From the NCBI GenBank assembly GCA_015057515.1, contig SVED01000010.1:1-43066 (forward strand): a stretch of 43,066 nt of DNA, written 5' to 3'. Shown here one piece after another: positions 9,203 to 17,622 of the stretch (positions within the stretch are counted from its first letter, which is position 1; the number at the start of each line of letters is the position of its first letter). Made by a program: the position numbers and the translations under genes. Source of the stretch: Lachnospiraceae bacterium (GTDB lineage Bacteria; Bacillota; Clostridia; Lachnospirales; Lachnospiraceae). The notes below the pieces were generated by a model. It saw only the letters and a program-made list of their open reading frames with translations, searched no databases and was not told where the DNA came from.

Positions 9203-10564
9203 CTAATCATCATATGTATGTGATAATATTACACGTTCACCTATATCAGCGGCCTCTCCACGAACACCACAGAGCTTACAAAACTGCACTTCCTGGGTTA
9301 TTTCATACTCGATACGTTCTCCTTCTCCATCTCCGGCGCAGTTAGCCCAGCCGTGACAGCACGCATAAAAATCAACTTCTCCAGTATAGTCAGGCGATAC
9401 TGATGTAACTCCATTCGAGCCATCATTCAAGTACACCATACCATGAACATTTGGAATATCCATATGAACTCGAAGTTCTTCATAGGTATCAAAATACCAT
9501 CCACTATGACAGCAAAAGTCTTCATCAGGAGTACACTCTACACCAGTATTAGTTTGAACAACGATTTTCCAGTCATGGGTGTGTGGTGCTCCACAAAGCA
9601 TACAATTGATTTCACCATATCCATATGCATGACTACATGTAGATTGTGTCCCCTCTGAATCAGATGGCACCGTATAATCAGATGGGGTATATGTTTCATT
9701 AACCCCAGTATCCACTTGTGATATTTCCATACCAGTTTCTGATGTTGTAACTGTTTCAGTAACAGGCGCTTCATTTGAGGCCTGGTTAGATTCTTCATTA
9801 ACCCCAAATGAAGAAACATCAGTATTATTACTTACAATTACTTCTACCTCTTCCGAGTCTACTACAATAAACAAATCTTCTTCTGTGCGATAAAAGTTTA
9901 ATATTTCTTCGTGTTCTTCAGGTAACTCACCATTCTCTAATAAGTCTGGTGTACCAAGAAATCCATCAATGCAAATTAGTATTGCCGAACCATCATCTAA
10001 CGAATAGTATAATGCATGCAATGTAGTTTTAGAACCGCCATCATAAACCGCATCAACTTTATATTCAACAATACCATTGTCCAAATTTTCAGGTTCGCTT
10101 ACATCATAGTACCAACCATCTTGCCACTCCATACACCAATTAATGAAATAATATTCACCATTATCCATTTCATATGTAACAACTGCTCCTGAATCAGCAG
10201 AAAGATTAGTAATTAAACGATTTTGTGTAGTATAAACTTCAGAGTTCGATACACCACCCGTATGCACTACTTCAGGATAAAAACTTGTAAGTGGTGCAAT
10301 TTTTACATAAACCTGTCTTCCATCATCTAAGCTAAGAGGATAATCCACGTAGTATTCCTCTGCGGATAATTCAATAATTTCTTTTTCAGGCTCTATTGCT
10401 TCTGTAGACTCCGTTGTAAGTTCTTCAGTAGTTTCAGTATCAGAAACAATTTCTTCTGTTGTGGTAGTTTCCTTTTTACTTCCACATCCGCCAAATGTTA
10501 AAAGTGTTATAAGCATCATAATTAGAAAAGTATATCTTTTTTTATTAAGTATATTCTTTCTCAT
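9203..10564 (-). CDS. Lipoprotein of unknown function with cysteine-rich C-terminal half
   Basis: 453 residues. Residues 11-26 are hydrophobic and end in FGGC, giving a lipoprotein with Cys27 at the new N-terminus. A Thr/Glu-rich linker follows (about 30-65), then a mixed domain (70-230), a second low-complexity linker, and a C-terminal section with CSHAYGYG, CMLCGAPHTHDW, CCHSGWYF, CCHGWANC and CKLCGVRG. The paired CxxC and His-rich pieces suggest metal binding or disulfides. The family is not recognised. GTG 10573 is open, but ATG 10564 lies six bases after GAGGTG. It begins 28 bases after the sigma factor gene stops, so the two are probably one operon and the lipoprotein may be its target, partner or ligand. 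Confidence 0.75.
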   Translation of the reverse strand: MRKNILNKKRYTFLIMMLITLLTFGGCGSKKETTTTEEIVSDTETTEELTTESTEAIEPEKEIIELSAEEYYVDYPLSLDDGRQVYVKIAPLTSFYPEVVHTGGVSNSEVYTTQNRLITNLSADSGAVVTYEMDNGEYYFINWCMEWQDGWYYDVSEPENLDNGIVEYKVDAVYDGGSKTTLHALYYSLDDGSAILICIDGFLGTPDLLENGELPEEHEEILNFYRTEEDLFIVVDSEEVEVIVSNNTDVSSFGVNEESNQASNEAPVTETVTTSETGMEISQVDTGVNETYTPSDYTVPSDSEGTQSTCSHAYGYGEINCMLCGAPHTHDWKIVVQTNTGVECTPDEDFCCHSGWYFDTYEELRVHMDIPNVHGMVYLNDGSNGVTSVSPDYTGEVDFYACCHGWANCAGDGEGERIEYEITQEVQFCKLCGVRGEAADIGERVILSHTYDD

Positions 10565-10592
10565 ATTGTTCACCTCGTATTATTCTTTAATA

Positions 10593-13436
10593 TTATTGGT
10601 TAACCACTGTTGACATATCTATGAACTGGATATCAAGTGGTTTGCTACCTCCTGTAAGTTCAGAGATTTTTGCTTCTAATTCGGCATTGTCATAAAAAAT
10701 CACATCGGAGACCATATAGTTTTCATCAACTATTTCCTCGTAATATATAGTTCCATCTCCGTCCTTATCATATAAAGCAAGATATTCACTCTCAGTCTCA
10801 CTGTCCATTCCATAAGGAGATTGATACCAACTTATACTCCAATTATCATTACAATTCCAAATAAACTCACTTTCACCTGATACAGCATCCCACTTTCTTA
10901 TTCCAATACCATCATAGTTGAATATATAATATCCATTTTCATAAAATTCTATGGCATTTACAGTGGTAACCTCTGCTGTCCAGCTATATTCTTCCTTAAC
11001 CTGCATATTGTTACTATCATACTCATAAATCTTTATGTATGCACCATATCTTATTATCAATTCCTCAACACCATCTCCATCCATATCACAGATGGCATAA
11101 TCGTAGGTTTCACTCCAGCCTTGACGTTCCTGATGCTCATAGTAGTTCCCAAATGGGTCAGTTTGATACAGATAAAAATCTTCTACAATCTTCATATACT
11201 GGGCATTATCAACATCTGCAATATCTATATTTTCTGCAACAGTACTGATATCAACAAACTCTAATTCTATCTTCTTACCACCTAATACAACCTGATTAAT
11301 CTTTGCCTCTAATTCTGCATTGTCATAAAATGCCACAGCATTTCGTTCATAATTTTCATTGTACTCAACCTCAATCCAAATCAAACCATCTTTATCCGTA
11401 TCATAGGTATTCAACAACTCTTCTTCCTGGGCTATGTATTCAGGATTATTTATATTTTCCAAATAGGCATATCCACCTACTTCCCCATACACATAGTATT
11501 TGAGTCCTATACAACTCCAAATAACTGTGTCCTTATTATATACATCACTAGTTTCGTCCCTTTTGATTACGTCAGTAATGTTAAGATATTCCTGCACTAT
11601 AAATCCACTGTCGTAGTATCCGCATACACCGAAAAATGTACCTCCTGCACATCTATACTCTTCAACAACTACCTGAGTATCCGGATTATAGCCATATGCT
11701 ATCTCGCCCTGTGTTCCCTGGTTTAGTCTCACAATTAATTCAACTAAACCATCACCATCTATGTCACAAATAGCATATTCTGTAGCTTCTACTGTTGTTT
11801 CCTCCGCATAATTACCTACATACTCAAGTTTATTACCAAATGGGTCTTTACCATAAAGATAGAAATTTTGTAAAACCCCCATAAAATACTCTCGTACAAG
11901 TTCATTTTTTGCGTCCAACTCAGCCTGAATAGCTGTAGCTTCCGCTATTAATTCAGCCAGTTTTTCTTCATATGCAATATGATATTTCTCATAAATCTCT
12001 TTTGCATTTTTTGGTGTCTCACAGTCGCCTGTAATAGTGATTGTCGTGATGTTTTCTTCTTCATCATACTTTACTTCTACATCATTCACATGAAGTACGA
12101 ATTTTTCACCATCTATGGTAAATTCTATTTTTTTATCAAAAACGGCATCTACATCTTCACCTTCTGCATTCACTGCATTATCATACTCTCCTTGGTGAAT
12201 TTCCTCTAATTCAGGAGATAATGTCTCATGTGAATCGTACCCATATTGGTATATCTCACTATCAAATCCAACAGTTATCTCTTCATCGTTATATGTGACA
12301 TTTATATATTCATAAGAAAATCTGTCATCCGGATTATCTATTGTTTCATAATTAGGTGTTGACTCCATATTAACAACCATAGGTGTTGTTTTTGGCATAT
12401 CATCTTTTGTAACAGCATTGTGAATTGCCACTCCACCAGCCACTATCAAGCCTGTAGACAAAAGTCCTGCCGCTATCTTACCACCCAAGGTTGCTCCCAC
12501 TTTTCCCAGAATACCTTTTCCAACTCCTGCTGCCACTGCATTTCCTGCAGATGAGACACCACTTACTGCAGCATCTTTACTTATCTCAGCAGACATTCCC
12601 ATAGGTGACATTCCTTCGCTAGCATTTTCTAATACAGATCCGAGCATTAAAGAAGCTCCTTCGTCAAAAGCTGTAGCTCCCACCATAGCGGTAGCTCCTT
12701 CACCTACACCTGCTGTGGTTGCTGCAGTTCCTACCATAGTCGTTCCAACAGCTGTTGCTCCTACAAACATAAACTCTTCCACTGCATATCTAAATACAAT
12801 ATGGAATAATGGAATAGCGCTCAAGCTGTAGAGTCTTGTGCCCTTATTCTCAGCTAAGTCAACAACTGCAGCCTTTATGGCTTTTCTAGCGTAATTAAGG
12901 CGGCTCATAACTGTTCCTCTTGAGCACTCCATAACCTCAGCTATATCAGTTACCGACATTTCTTCATAGTAGAAATACTGCACTGTAATCTTCTGCTCTA
13001 CAGATAATCCATCTACTATCTCTGCAATAAGACGTTGTTTTTCTCTGTCCATTAAAATATTTTCTGGTATAAACTCCTCGTTATCCTGAGTTGCAACCTC
13101 GAATGCAAATTCGGCTGCACCATCCTCAGAATCAAGCATGAGTAATTCTCTATTATTTTTCTGAATATAACGCAATGTAAGGTTAGTGGCTATTCTACCT
13201 GCCCAGGAATAAAACTTAGTTACATCCTGTAACCCATTGATTTTGTTATAAATAGTAAGATATGTTTCCTGAACCAAATCCTCTGTTGTATGATAATCCT
13301 TAACTATGTCGTATACTATCTTGTATATGTACTTTATTGACAGGTCATACATAACATAGTAGCTGCCCATATCACCTGCCATAAGATTAGCAACAGCGTT
13401 GAATAATTTTTGGTCTTCTTCGTAATAGCGATTCAT
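10593..13436 (-). CDS. ECF-type sigma factor fused to a membrane helix and a duplicated extracellular domain
   Basis: 947 residues, against about 180 for an ordinary ECF sigma factor. Residues 20-95 match sigma region 2 (YKIVYDIVKDYHTTEDLVQE) and 135-190 match region 4 (LSVEQKITVQYFYYEEMS, then a helix-turn-helix with CSRGTVMSRL). A Gly/Ala/Met-rich stretch (225-315) leads to one TM helix (about 318-340). Outside follow a domain (350-480), a helical spacer (480-515) and two related units (about 515-735 and 740-947), each with a DPFGN motif, a YAICDxDGDG loop, a second D-K-DG loop and the closing FYDNAELEAKI. The four DxDxDG loops look like calcium sites. ATG 13436 is eight bases after GGAGG; the ATG at 13451 overlaps that site. 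No separate anti-sigma gene is seen, so control by the fused domain is inferred. Confidence 0.87.
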   Translation of the reverse strand: MNRYYEEDQKLFNAVANLMAGDMGSYYVMYDLSIKYIYKIVYDIVKDYHTTEDLVQETYLTIYNKINGLQDVTKFYSWAGRIATNLTLRYIQKNNRELLMLDSEDGAAEFAFEVATQDNEEFIPENILMDREKQRLIAEIVDGLSVEQKITVQYFYYEEMSVTDIAEVMECSRGTVMSRLNYARKAIKAAVVDLAENKGTRLYSLSAIPLFHIVFRYAVEEFMFVGATAVGTTMVGTAATTAGVGEGATAMVGATAFDEGASLMLGSVLENASEGMSPMGMSAEISKDAAVSGVSSAGNAVAAGVGKGILGKVGATLGGKIAAGLLSTGLIVAGGVAIHNAVTKDDMPKTTPMVVNMESTPNYETIDNPDDRFSYEYINVTYNDEEITVGFDSEIYQYGYDSHETLSPELEEIHQGEYDNAVNAEGEDVDAVFDKKIEFTIDGEKFVLHVNDVEVKYDEEENITTITITGDCETPKNAKEIYEKYHIAYEEKLAELIAEATAIQAELDAKNELVREYFMGVLQNFYLYGKDPFGNKLEYVGNYAEETTVEATEYAICDIDGDGLVELIVRLNQGTQGEIAYGYNPDTQVVVEEYRCAGGTFFGVCGYYDSGFIVQEYLNITDVIKRDETSDVYNKDTVIWSCIGLKYYVYGEVGGYAYLENINNPEYIAQEEELLNTYDTDKDGLIWIEVEYNENYERNAVAFYDNAELEAKINQVVLGGKKIELEFVDISTVAENIDIADVDNAQYMKIVEDFYLYQTDPFGNYYEHQERQGWSETYDYAICDMDGDGVEELIIRYGAYIKIYEYDSNNMQVKEEYSWTAEVTTVNAIEFYENGYYIFNYDGIGIRKWDAVSGESEFIWNCNDNWSISWYQSPYGMDSETESEYLALYDKDGDGTIYYEEIVDENYMVSDVIFYDNAELEAKISELTGGSKPLDIQFIDMSTVVNQ

Positions 13437-13462
13437 TCTCTCATCCTCCATATGATTATAAA

Positions 13463-13621
13463 TTAGTAATTGTTATTCTTTTCATCAATTTTTTCTTTTA
13501 TTCGTAATTTTATTCGTTCAATAATTTTAGTAGGGATAAATATATACCCTGTTTCATGCCTAAACACCTGCCACAAAATTGGGATCTTTTCATTATTTTT
13601 TTCTTCGAGCTCATTTATCAT
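13463..13621 (-). CDS. Small hypothetical protein, 52 residues
   Basis: Short basic protein with a Glu/Lys-rich N-terminus, a central ILWQVFRHETGYIFIP segment and a charged C-terminal helix. ATG 13621 has AAAGGA about 11 bases upstream; the frame is also open from 13660 but without a ribosome site. The stop lies 26 bases before the sigma factor start, consistent with co-transcription as a leader gene. No family is recognised and no signal peptide or membrane segment is visible. It could be a chance frame. Confidence 0.4.
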   Translation of the reverse strand: MINELEEKNNEKIPILWQVFRHETGYIFIPTKIIERIKLRIKEKIDEKNNNY

Positions 13622-13698
13622 ATATCCACATCCTTTTTTTATTTTACTATATAAATGCAATTTTGGAGCATTTAACTTTATCTATTTTAATTTTTTTA

Positions 13699-14598
13699 TT
13701 ATGCTTCCAACTGATTAATCTTTCTTCTCACTTCTTTTGCTCTTCGCTCTGTTCCATTTATATCAACATGAAAATAGCCAACTTCTTTTTTACGTGCTCC
13801 TTCTAAGCCTCTTTCTAATCTTTTAAGCTCATTTTTATATTTGTTAATATCAGAAGATTTCTTATTAACCACTTTTGGCTGTTTTACTCCTCTATCCAAA
13901 ACATTTTGAACACCAGCTAAAGGTGTCGAAACCATTCCACCAAAAGGTAAAATAATTTTCATTGCACCAAATATAACAATAAGAACACCTACAAACAACG
14001 CTACCTTTACCAGGTAAACAATAATCTGGATTAACATCAAATAAATAGGTAATCCAATTACATGAGTTCCAAATACCTTAAGAGGTTCCTTTATACTATT
14101 ATACTCATTATCTATTGATGACATTTTTGTCAATTCACTAAATACAAAAATCAAACCTGATATAACTGCTATAGGCAGACACACTAATTTAACTAAACCA
14201 AAAATACCTACAGCAATATTTCTAGCCTCAAAACTAACTAGACATATAATATTTACAACAACTGCAAACATCAATCTCTTTACCTTGCCATTTCTATTTT
14301 CCTTTTGAAATCTGTCCATAGCATTAAGCACTGCAGAAACAATAAATATCCACATAATTACTTTTAATGGAAATGTTCTATACATAGTATCAGTTGTATA
14401 GTCAAATTTACTTGTAAAAAATCCAATCACACCTATAATAGCTGTAATTAAAGATATTGTAACTGATATCATCTCCAATGAACACACCAGCTTCATATAT
14501 TTACTTTTTTCTGTTCCATTCCCGGTTAATTTACTGTTTAACTTAAATGCTCCAAATCCCTTTTTATAAATTTCTCCAATAAATTTTAATGTTTTCAT
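13699..14598 (-). CDS. Multi-pass membrane protein of unknown function
   Basis: 299 residues with about six hydrophobic helices: roughly 43-63, 78-95, 108-150 (two), 180-203 and 205-228. It ends in a positively charged, predicted coiled-coil tail (about 245-299) rich in Lys, Arg and Glu. No catalytic or transport motif was recognised. Start ATG 14598 follows a GGAAGGAAG site. It precedes the small ORF and the sigma factor on the same strand with short gaps (77 and 26 bases), so an operon is possible. The charged tail could contact a cytoplasmic partner, but this is only inference from composition. Confidence 0.7.
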   Translation of the reverse strand: MKTLKFIGEIYKKGFGAFKLNSKLTGNGTEKSKYMKLVCSLEMISVTISLITAIIGVIGFFTSKFDYTTDTMYRTFPLKVIMWIFIVSAVLNAMDRFQKENRNGKVKRLMFAVVVNIICLVSFEARNIAVGIFGLVKLVCLPIAVISGLIFVFSELTKMSSIDNEYNSIKEPLKVFGTHVIGLPIYLMLIQIIVYLVKVALFVGVLIVIFGAMKIILPFGGMVSTPLAGVQNVLDRGVKQPKVVNKKSSDINKYKNELKRLERGLEGARKKEVGYFHVDINGTERRAKEVRRKINQLEA

Positions 14599-14781
14599 AT
14601 ATTTCTTCCTTCCTTCATCTTAAATATTTTTTTACTTATTACACTATGCAACGAATAGTCTTTTTCTTTTTGCCATTTTATCTTCCAAACAAATCACTTC
14701 CTTTCGACTTATACTATATAGATACAAGTTTTTTGGATTTGATTTTATAAATTTTAAATTTTTTTAAATTTTTTTAAAAAT

Positions 14782-14823
14782 AAAAAAAGCACTCTACTTA
14801 TTTCCTAAGTAAAGTGCTTTTTT
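14782..14823. terminator. Rho-independent terminator of the pyridoxamine kinase gene
   Basis: The arms AAAAAAAGCACTCTACTTA (14782-14800) and TAAGTAAAGTGCTTTTTT (14806-14823) form a strong stem with one bulge. A T-rich run follows on the minus strand, immediately after the kinase stop at 14838. It is A/T-flanked on both sides and would work in both directions. Confidence 0.85.
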
Positions 14824-14837
14824 ATCGCTTGCTTATT

Positions 14838-15668
14838 CTATTTACACATATCAAGAAGATATGGTATAGCAGTTTCAAAGTTTACTCCGTACCAGCAACC
14901 ATTCTCATCTTCCATAGTAATACGGATACACTCAGCAGTATAATCAGCCGCAACCTTAAGAGCATCCTTCCAGCTCTTACCTCTCATAAGACCACCTACA
15001 AATGTGCTTGCAAATACATCGCCTGTTCCATGGTAGCTCTTTGCATGCTTCTTATGTGAATAGTAGAAATATTCATCATTTTCCTTGTCATAGCCCATAA
15101 CACCAGTTGTTCCCTCTTCAAAACTTACGCCTGTAAGAACCGCTATCTTTGCACCAAGACCAGCTAACTTCTGAAGCATTTCTTTTACATAGGCCTCATC
15201 ATATACTTCCTTATACTCCATTCCTGTCATAAAAGATGCTTCTGTTATATTTGGAAGAATAACATCTGCCTTTGCACAAAGTGTTGCCATCTTGGCTGCA
15301 AAAGCCTCGTCAAATGCTGGATAAAGCTTACCATTGTCAGCCATAACAGGGTCAACAACTGTAACATTATCATCGGTTTTAAACTCGTCAAACATATTTG
15401 CAATAATATCTATCTGCTCAAAGGAACCAAGATATCCGGTATAGATAGCATCAAAGCCTAACTTCTCATCCTTCCAGTGCTTAGTTATAGGAACTATCTC
15501 ATCTGTTAAATCCTTACAAGTAAAATTAGAAAACATAGTATGAGTTGACAAAACTGCTGTTGGTATAATGGCAGTCTCAACGCCCATAGCTGATATAATT
15601 GGTAATGCTACTGTAAGAGAGCACTTACCTACACATGATATATCCTGAACTGTTACTATTCTTTTCAT
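14838..15668 (-). CDS. pdxY: Pyridoxamine/pyridoxal kinase (vitamin B6 salvage)
   Basis: Phosphorylates pyridoxal, pyridoxamine or pyridoxine with ATP to feed the pyridoxal phosphate pool. 276 residues, the usual length for the PfkB-fold PdxK/PdxY family. Motifs: VQDISCVGKCSLTVALP at the N-terminus, VVDPVMADNGKLY (from 104), LPNITEASFMTG (from 138) and the anion-hole GTGDVFAS (214-221). The ATG follows AGGAGG. It is divergent from a MocR/PdxR-type regulator gene across 123 bases containing an inverted repeat, the classical arrangement for pyridoxal-phosphate-responsive control. The symbol could equally be pdxK; the two families are hard to separate by eye. Confidence 0.9.
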   Translation of the reverse strand: MKRIVTVQDISCVGKCSLTVALPIISAMGVETAIIPTAVLSTHTMFSNFTCKDLTDEIVPITKHWKDEKLGFDAIYTGYLGSFEQIDIIANMFDEFKTDDNVTVVDPVMADNGKLYPAFDEAFAAKMATLCAKADVILPNITEASFMTGMEYKEVYDEAYVKEMLQKLAGLGAKIAVLTGVSFEEGTTGVMGYDKENDEYFYYSHKKHAKSYHGTGDVFASTFVGGLMRGKSWKDALKVAADYTAECIRITMEDENGCWYGVNFETAIPYLLDMCK

Positions 15669-15735
15669 AATAATTCCTCCTAAAACACAATATCAATCCT
15701 GTTTACAAATCTTATCAAACATATTATACTTATTT

Positions 15736-15779
15736 TGACCATATCAAAATACCCAAAATAAACTTTATAAATATGGTCA
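15736..15779. promoter_or_regulatory. Inverted repeat, likely operator of the MocR-type regulator
   Basis: TGACCATAT (15736-15744) and ATATGGTCA (15771-15779) form a 9-base inverted repeat with centres 35 bases apart, inside the divergent pdxY/MocR intergenic region. MocR/PdxR dimers commonly bind spaced repeated half-sites. On the pdxY side a TATAAT (complement at about 15724-15729) lies downstream of the first half-site and lacks a good -35 box, as expected of an activated promoter. Confidence 0.55.
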
Positions 15780-15791
15780 GATTGGAGTTTT

Positions 15792-17189
15792 ATGCTAACA
15801 TATTCTTTTGAAAACAAAGGGTCAGATAGCTTATATGAGTATTTATATAAGCAGATCAAAAATGATATACTTTCATTTAATCTATCCTCTGGGGAAAAGT
15901 TACCTTCCAAACGTGCTTTGGCAAAGCATCTTAATATCAGCACCATCACTGTTGAGAATGCTTACGCACAGCTTATGGCAGAGGGATATATATATTCTGT
16001 TCCAAAAAGTGGGTTTTATGTCAGCGATATCACCAACAGAAAAACCGAAAGCTCAGTTCCACGCTCAAAGAAAGAATCTAAAGATAGCTCCAAGCCTACA
16101 TACTTCGCAGATTTTGTAAACAACTCCACCAAAAAAGAGAACTTTCCTTTTTCCACTTGGAACAAGCTTATGAGGGAAATAATGTCAGATTACTCTGAAA
16201 AGCTTATGGTCAGATCTCCTTCCTCAGGAGTTATAGAGCTAAGAGAAGCAATTTCCGATTATCTATATCAGTTTCGTGGCATTGATGTGGAACCGGAACA
16301 GATTATAGTGGGAGCTGGAACAGAATACCTTTACGGATTAATCATTCAATTGCTAGGTAGAGATAAGGTATATGCCATAGAAGAACCTGGTTATCAGAAG
16401 ATTTCTAAGATATATGATGCAAATAGGATTTCATCTGTTCATATTGGATTGGACAATTCTGGTATAGATGTTTATGCTCTGGAAAAGTCGGGTGCAGATA
16501 TTCTTCACATATCACCATCCCATCATTTTCCAACAGGTATCGTAACCCCTATAAGTCGTCGTTACGAATTACTTTCCTGGGCAGCAAAATCACAGGATAG
16601 ATATATAATCGAAGATGATTATGATAGTGAATTCAGACTTTTAGGAAAACCTATTCCATCTCTACAAAGTATTGATGCGTTAGACAAGGTTATATATATG
16701 AACACTTTTTCTAAAAGCCTTACATCAACTATCCGAATCAGCTATATGGTTTTACCAAAAACCTTAATACAAAAATATAACAGAGAATTGAATTTTTATT
16801 CATGTACAGTTTCTAATTTTGAGCAATACACATTAGCAAAATTTATTCAATCCGGATATCTTGAAAAGCATATTAACCGCATGAGAAATTATTATCGTAC
16901 TCAACGTGACACAGTTCTTGGTTGCATAAAGGCACAACCAGATTTTTCAAAAACCACAATTAAAGAAGAAAACTCTGGTTTACATTTCCTGTTAGAGGTT
17001 AAAACCAACCTATCAGACCAAATCTTGATTGAAAACGCTAAGAAAAATGGCATACATATATCCTGTCTTAGCGAGTATTATTATCACAAGGAATATGCAA
17101 AGGAACACACTATAATAATAAATTACTCAGGTCTTGATAAAGAGGATATCCCCAAAGCCATATCAAGACTATATAGCAGTCTTTGGTAA
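15792..17189 (+). CDS. pdxR: MocR/PdxR-type regulator (GntR DNA-binding domain fused to aminotransferase-like domain)
   Basis: 465 residues, typical for the family. Residues 10-78 are a GntR winged helix (SLYEYLYKQIKNDILSFNLS, GEKLPSKRALAKHLNIS). The rest is a fold-type I aminotransferase-like domain with SPSHHFPTG (241-249), EDDYDSEFR (274-282) and the PLP-binding Lys308 in NTFSKSL. Such proteins sense pyridoxal phosphate or an amino acid and usually regulate neighbouring B6 genes. ATG 15792 has GGAG close upstream. The divergent pyridoxamine kinase and the inverted repeat between them support the PdxR role; the symbol is assigned by context and remains tentative. A bidirectional terminator follows. 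Confidence 0.86.
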   Translation: MLTYSFENKGSDSLYEYLYKQIKNDILSFNLSSGEKLPSKRALAKHLNISTITVENAYAQLMAEGYIYSVPKSGFYVSDITNRKTESSVPRSKKESKDSSKPTYFADFVNNSTKKENFPFSTWNKLMREIMSDYSEKLMVRSPSSGVIELREAISDYLYQFRGIDVEPEQIIVGAGTEYLYGLIIQLLGRDKVYAIEEPGYQKISKIYDANRISSVHIGLDNSGIDVYALEKSGADILHISPSHHFPTGIVTPISRRYELLSWAAKSQDRYIIEDDYDSEFRLLGKPIPSLQSIDALDKVIYMNTFSKSLTSTIRISYMVLPKTLIQKYNRELNFYSCTVSNFEQYTLAKFIQSGYLEKHINRMRNYYRTQRDTVLGCIKAQPDFSKTTIKEENSGLHFLLEVKTNLSDQILIENAKKNGIHISCLSEYYYHKEYAKEHTIIINYSGLDKEDIPKAISRLYSSLW

Positions 17190-17217
17190 TTAAAAAACCT
17201 ATAATATGCATAAACAC

Positions 17218-17255
17218 AAAAAGAGATTAGCCAACCTAATGACTAATCTCTTTTT
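17218..17255. terminator. Bidirectional terminator between the MocR gene and the pqqD-like gene
   Basis: AGAGATTAG (17222-17230) pairs with CTAATCTCT (17243-17251) across a 12-base loop. T runs flank it on both strands, so it can end both converging transcripts. The right T run overlaps the stop codon of the pqqD-like gene. Confidence 0.8.
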
Positions 17256-17256
17256 T

Positions 17257-17604
17257 TTATTTCCAAACTATAAAATTGTAGCTTTCTAAAATCTGAAAAT
17301 ATTTAGCTAATCTCTCGTAAAGAGGTTCTGCTTTTTCTCCAAAATGCTCTTTCACCAGCTCGCCCAAAGCAACAATGTCCTTGTCTCCATTTAAGTGTGG
17401 CCATAGGAAGCTTCCTATTTCCTCCATATAAACGTGACTCACTTCAGGTTTCTTGAAGAGCTTCTGGGCAATCTTATTCATAACACCCTTGTTTTTAATG
17501 TGGAGTGTTACAGCTCCTTCTTCGTCTGAAGTCCAGTCTATATCCGGATTGCGAAGAGGGATTTGCTCTAAGTAATTTTTAGAAATAACATTTTTCTTTT
17601 TCAT
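17257..17604 (-). CDS. PqqD-like small protein
   Basis: 115 residues resembling the PqqD fold, a small winged-helix-like domain that normally delivers a peptide to a radical SAM enzyme. Seen: a beta-rich start (NPDIDWTSDEEGAVTLHIKN), the EEIGSFLWPHLNGDKDIVAL segment typical of the family, then helices ending in FQILESYNFIVWK. No radical SAM enzyme or precursor peptide is nearby; instead the gene follows the OPT transporter by 18 bases and must be co-transcribed with it. Its role is therefore unclear: a peptide chaperone for imported peptides, or simply a PqqD-fold accessory. Family call is by pattern only. Confidence 0.65.
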   Translation of the reverse strand: MKKKNVISKNYLEQIPLRNPDIDWTSDEEGAVTLHIKNKGVMNKIAQKLFKKPEVSHVYMEEIGSFLWPHLNGDKDIVALGELVKEHFGEKAEPLYERLAKYFQILESYNFIVWK

Positions 17605-17622
17605 ACTATATCTCTTTATAAA

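Noticed and set aside
9538-9819. 93-codon minus-strand frame inside the lipoprotein gene
   Set aside because: Alternative frame of the lipoprotein coding sequence with no ribosome site and Leu/His-rich composition typical of shifted frames.
14640-14700. Very short frame with TTG start (about 14 codons) before the 299-residue membrane protein
   Set aside because: A weak ribosome site is present, but the peptide is too short and lacks any stop/attenuation structure to support a leader-peptide call.
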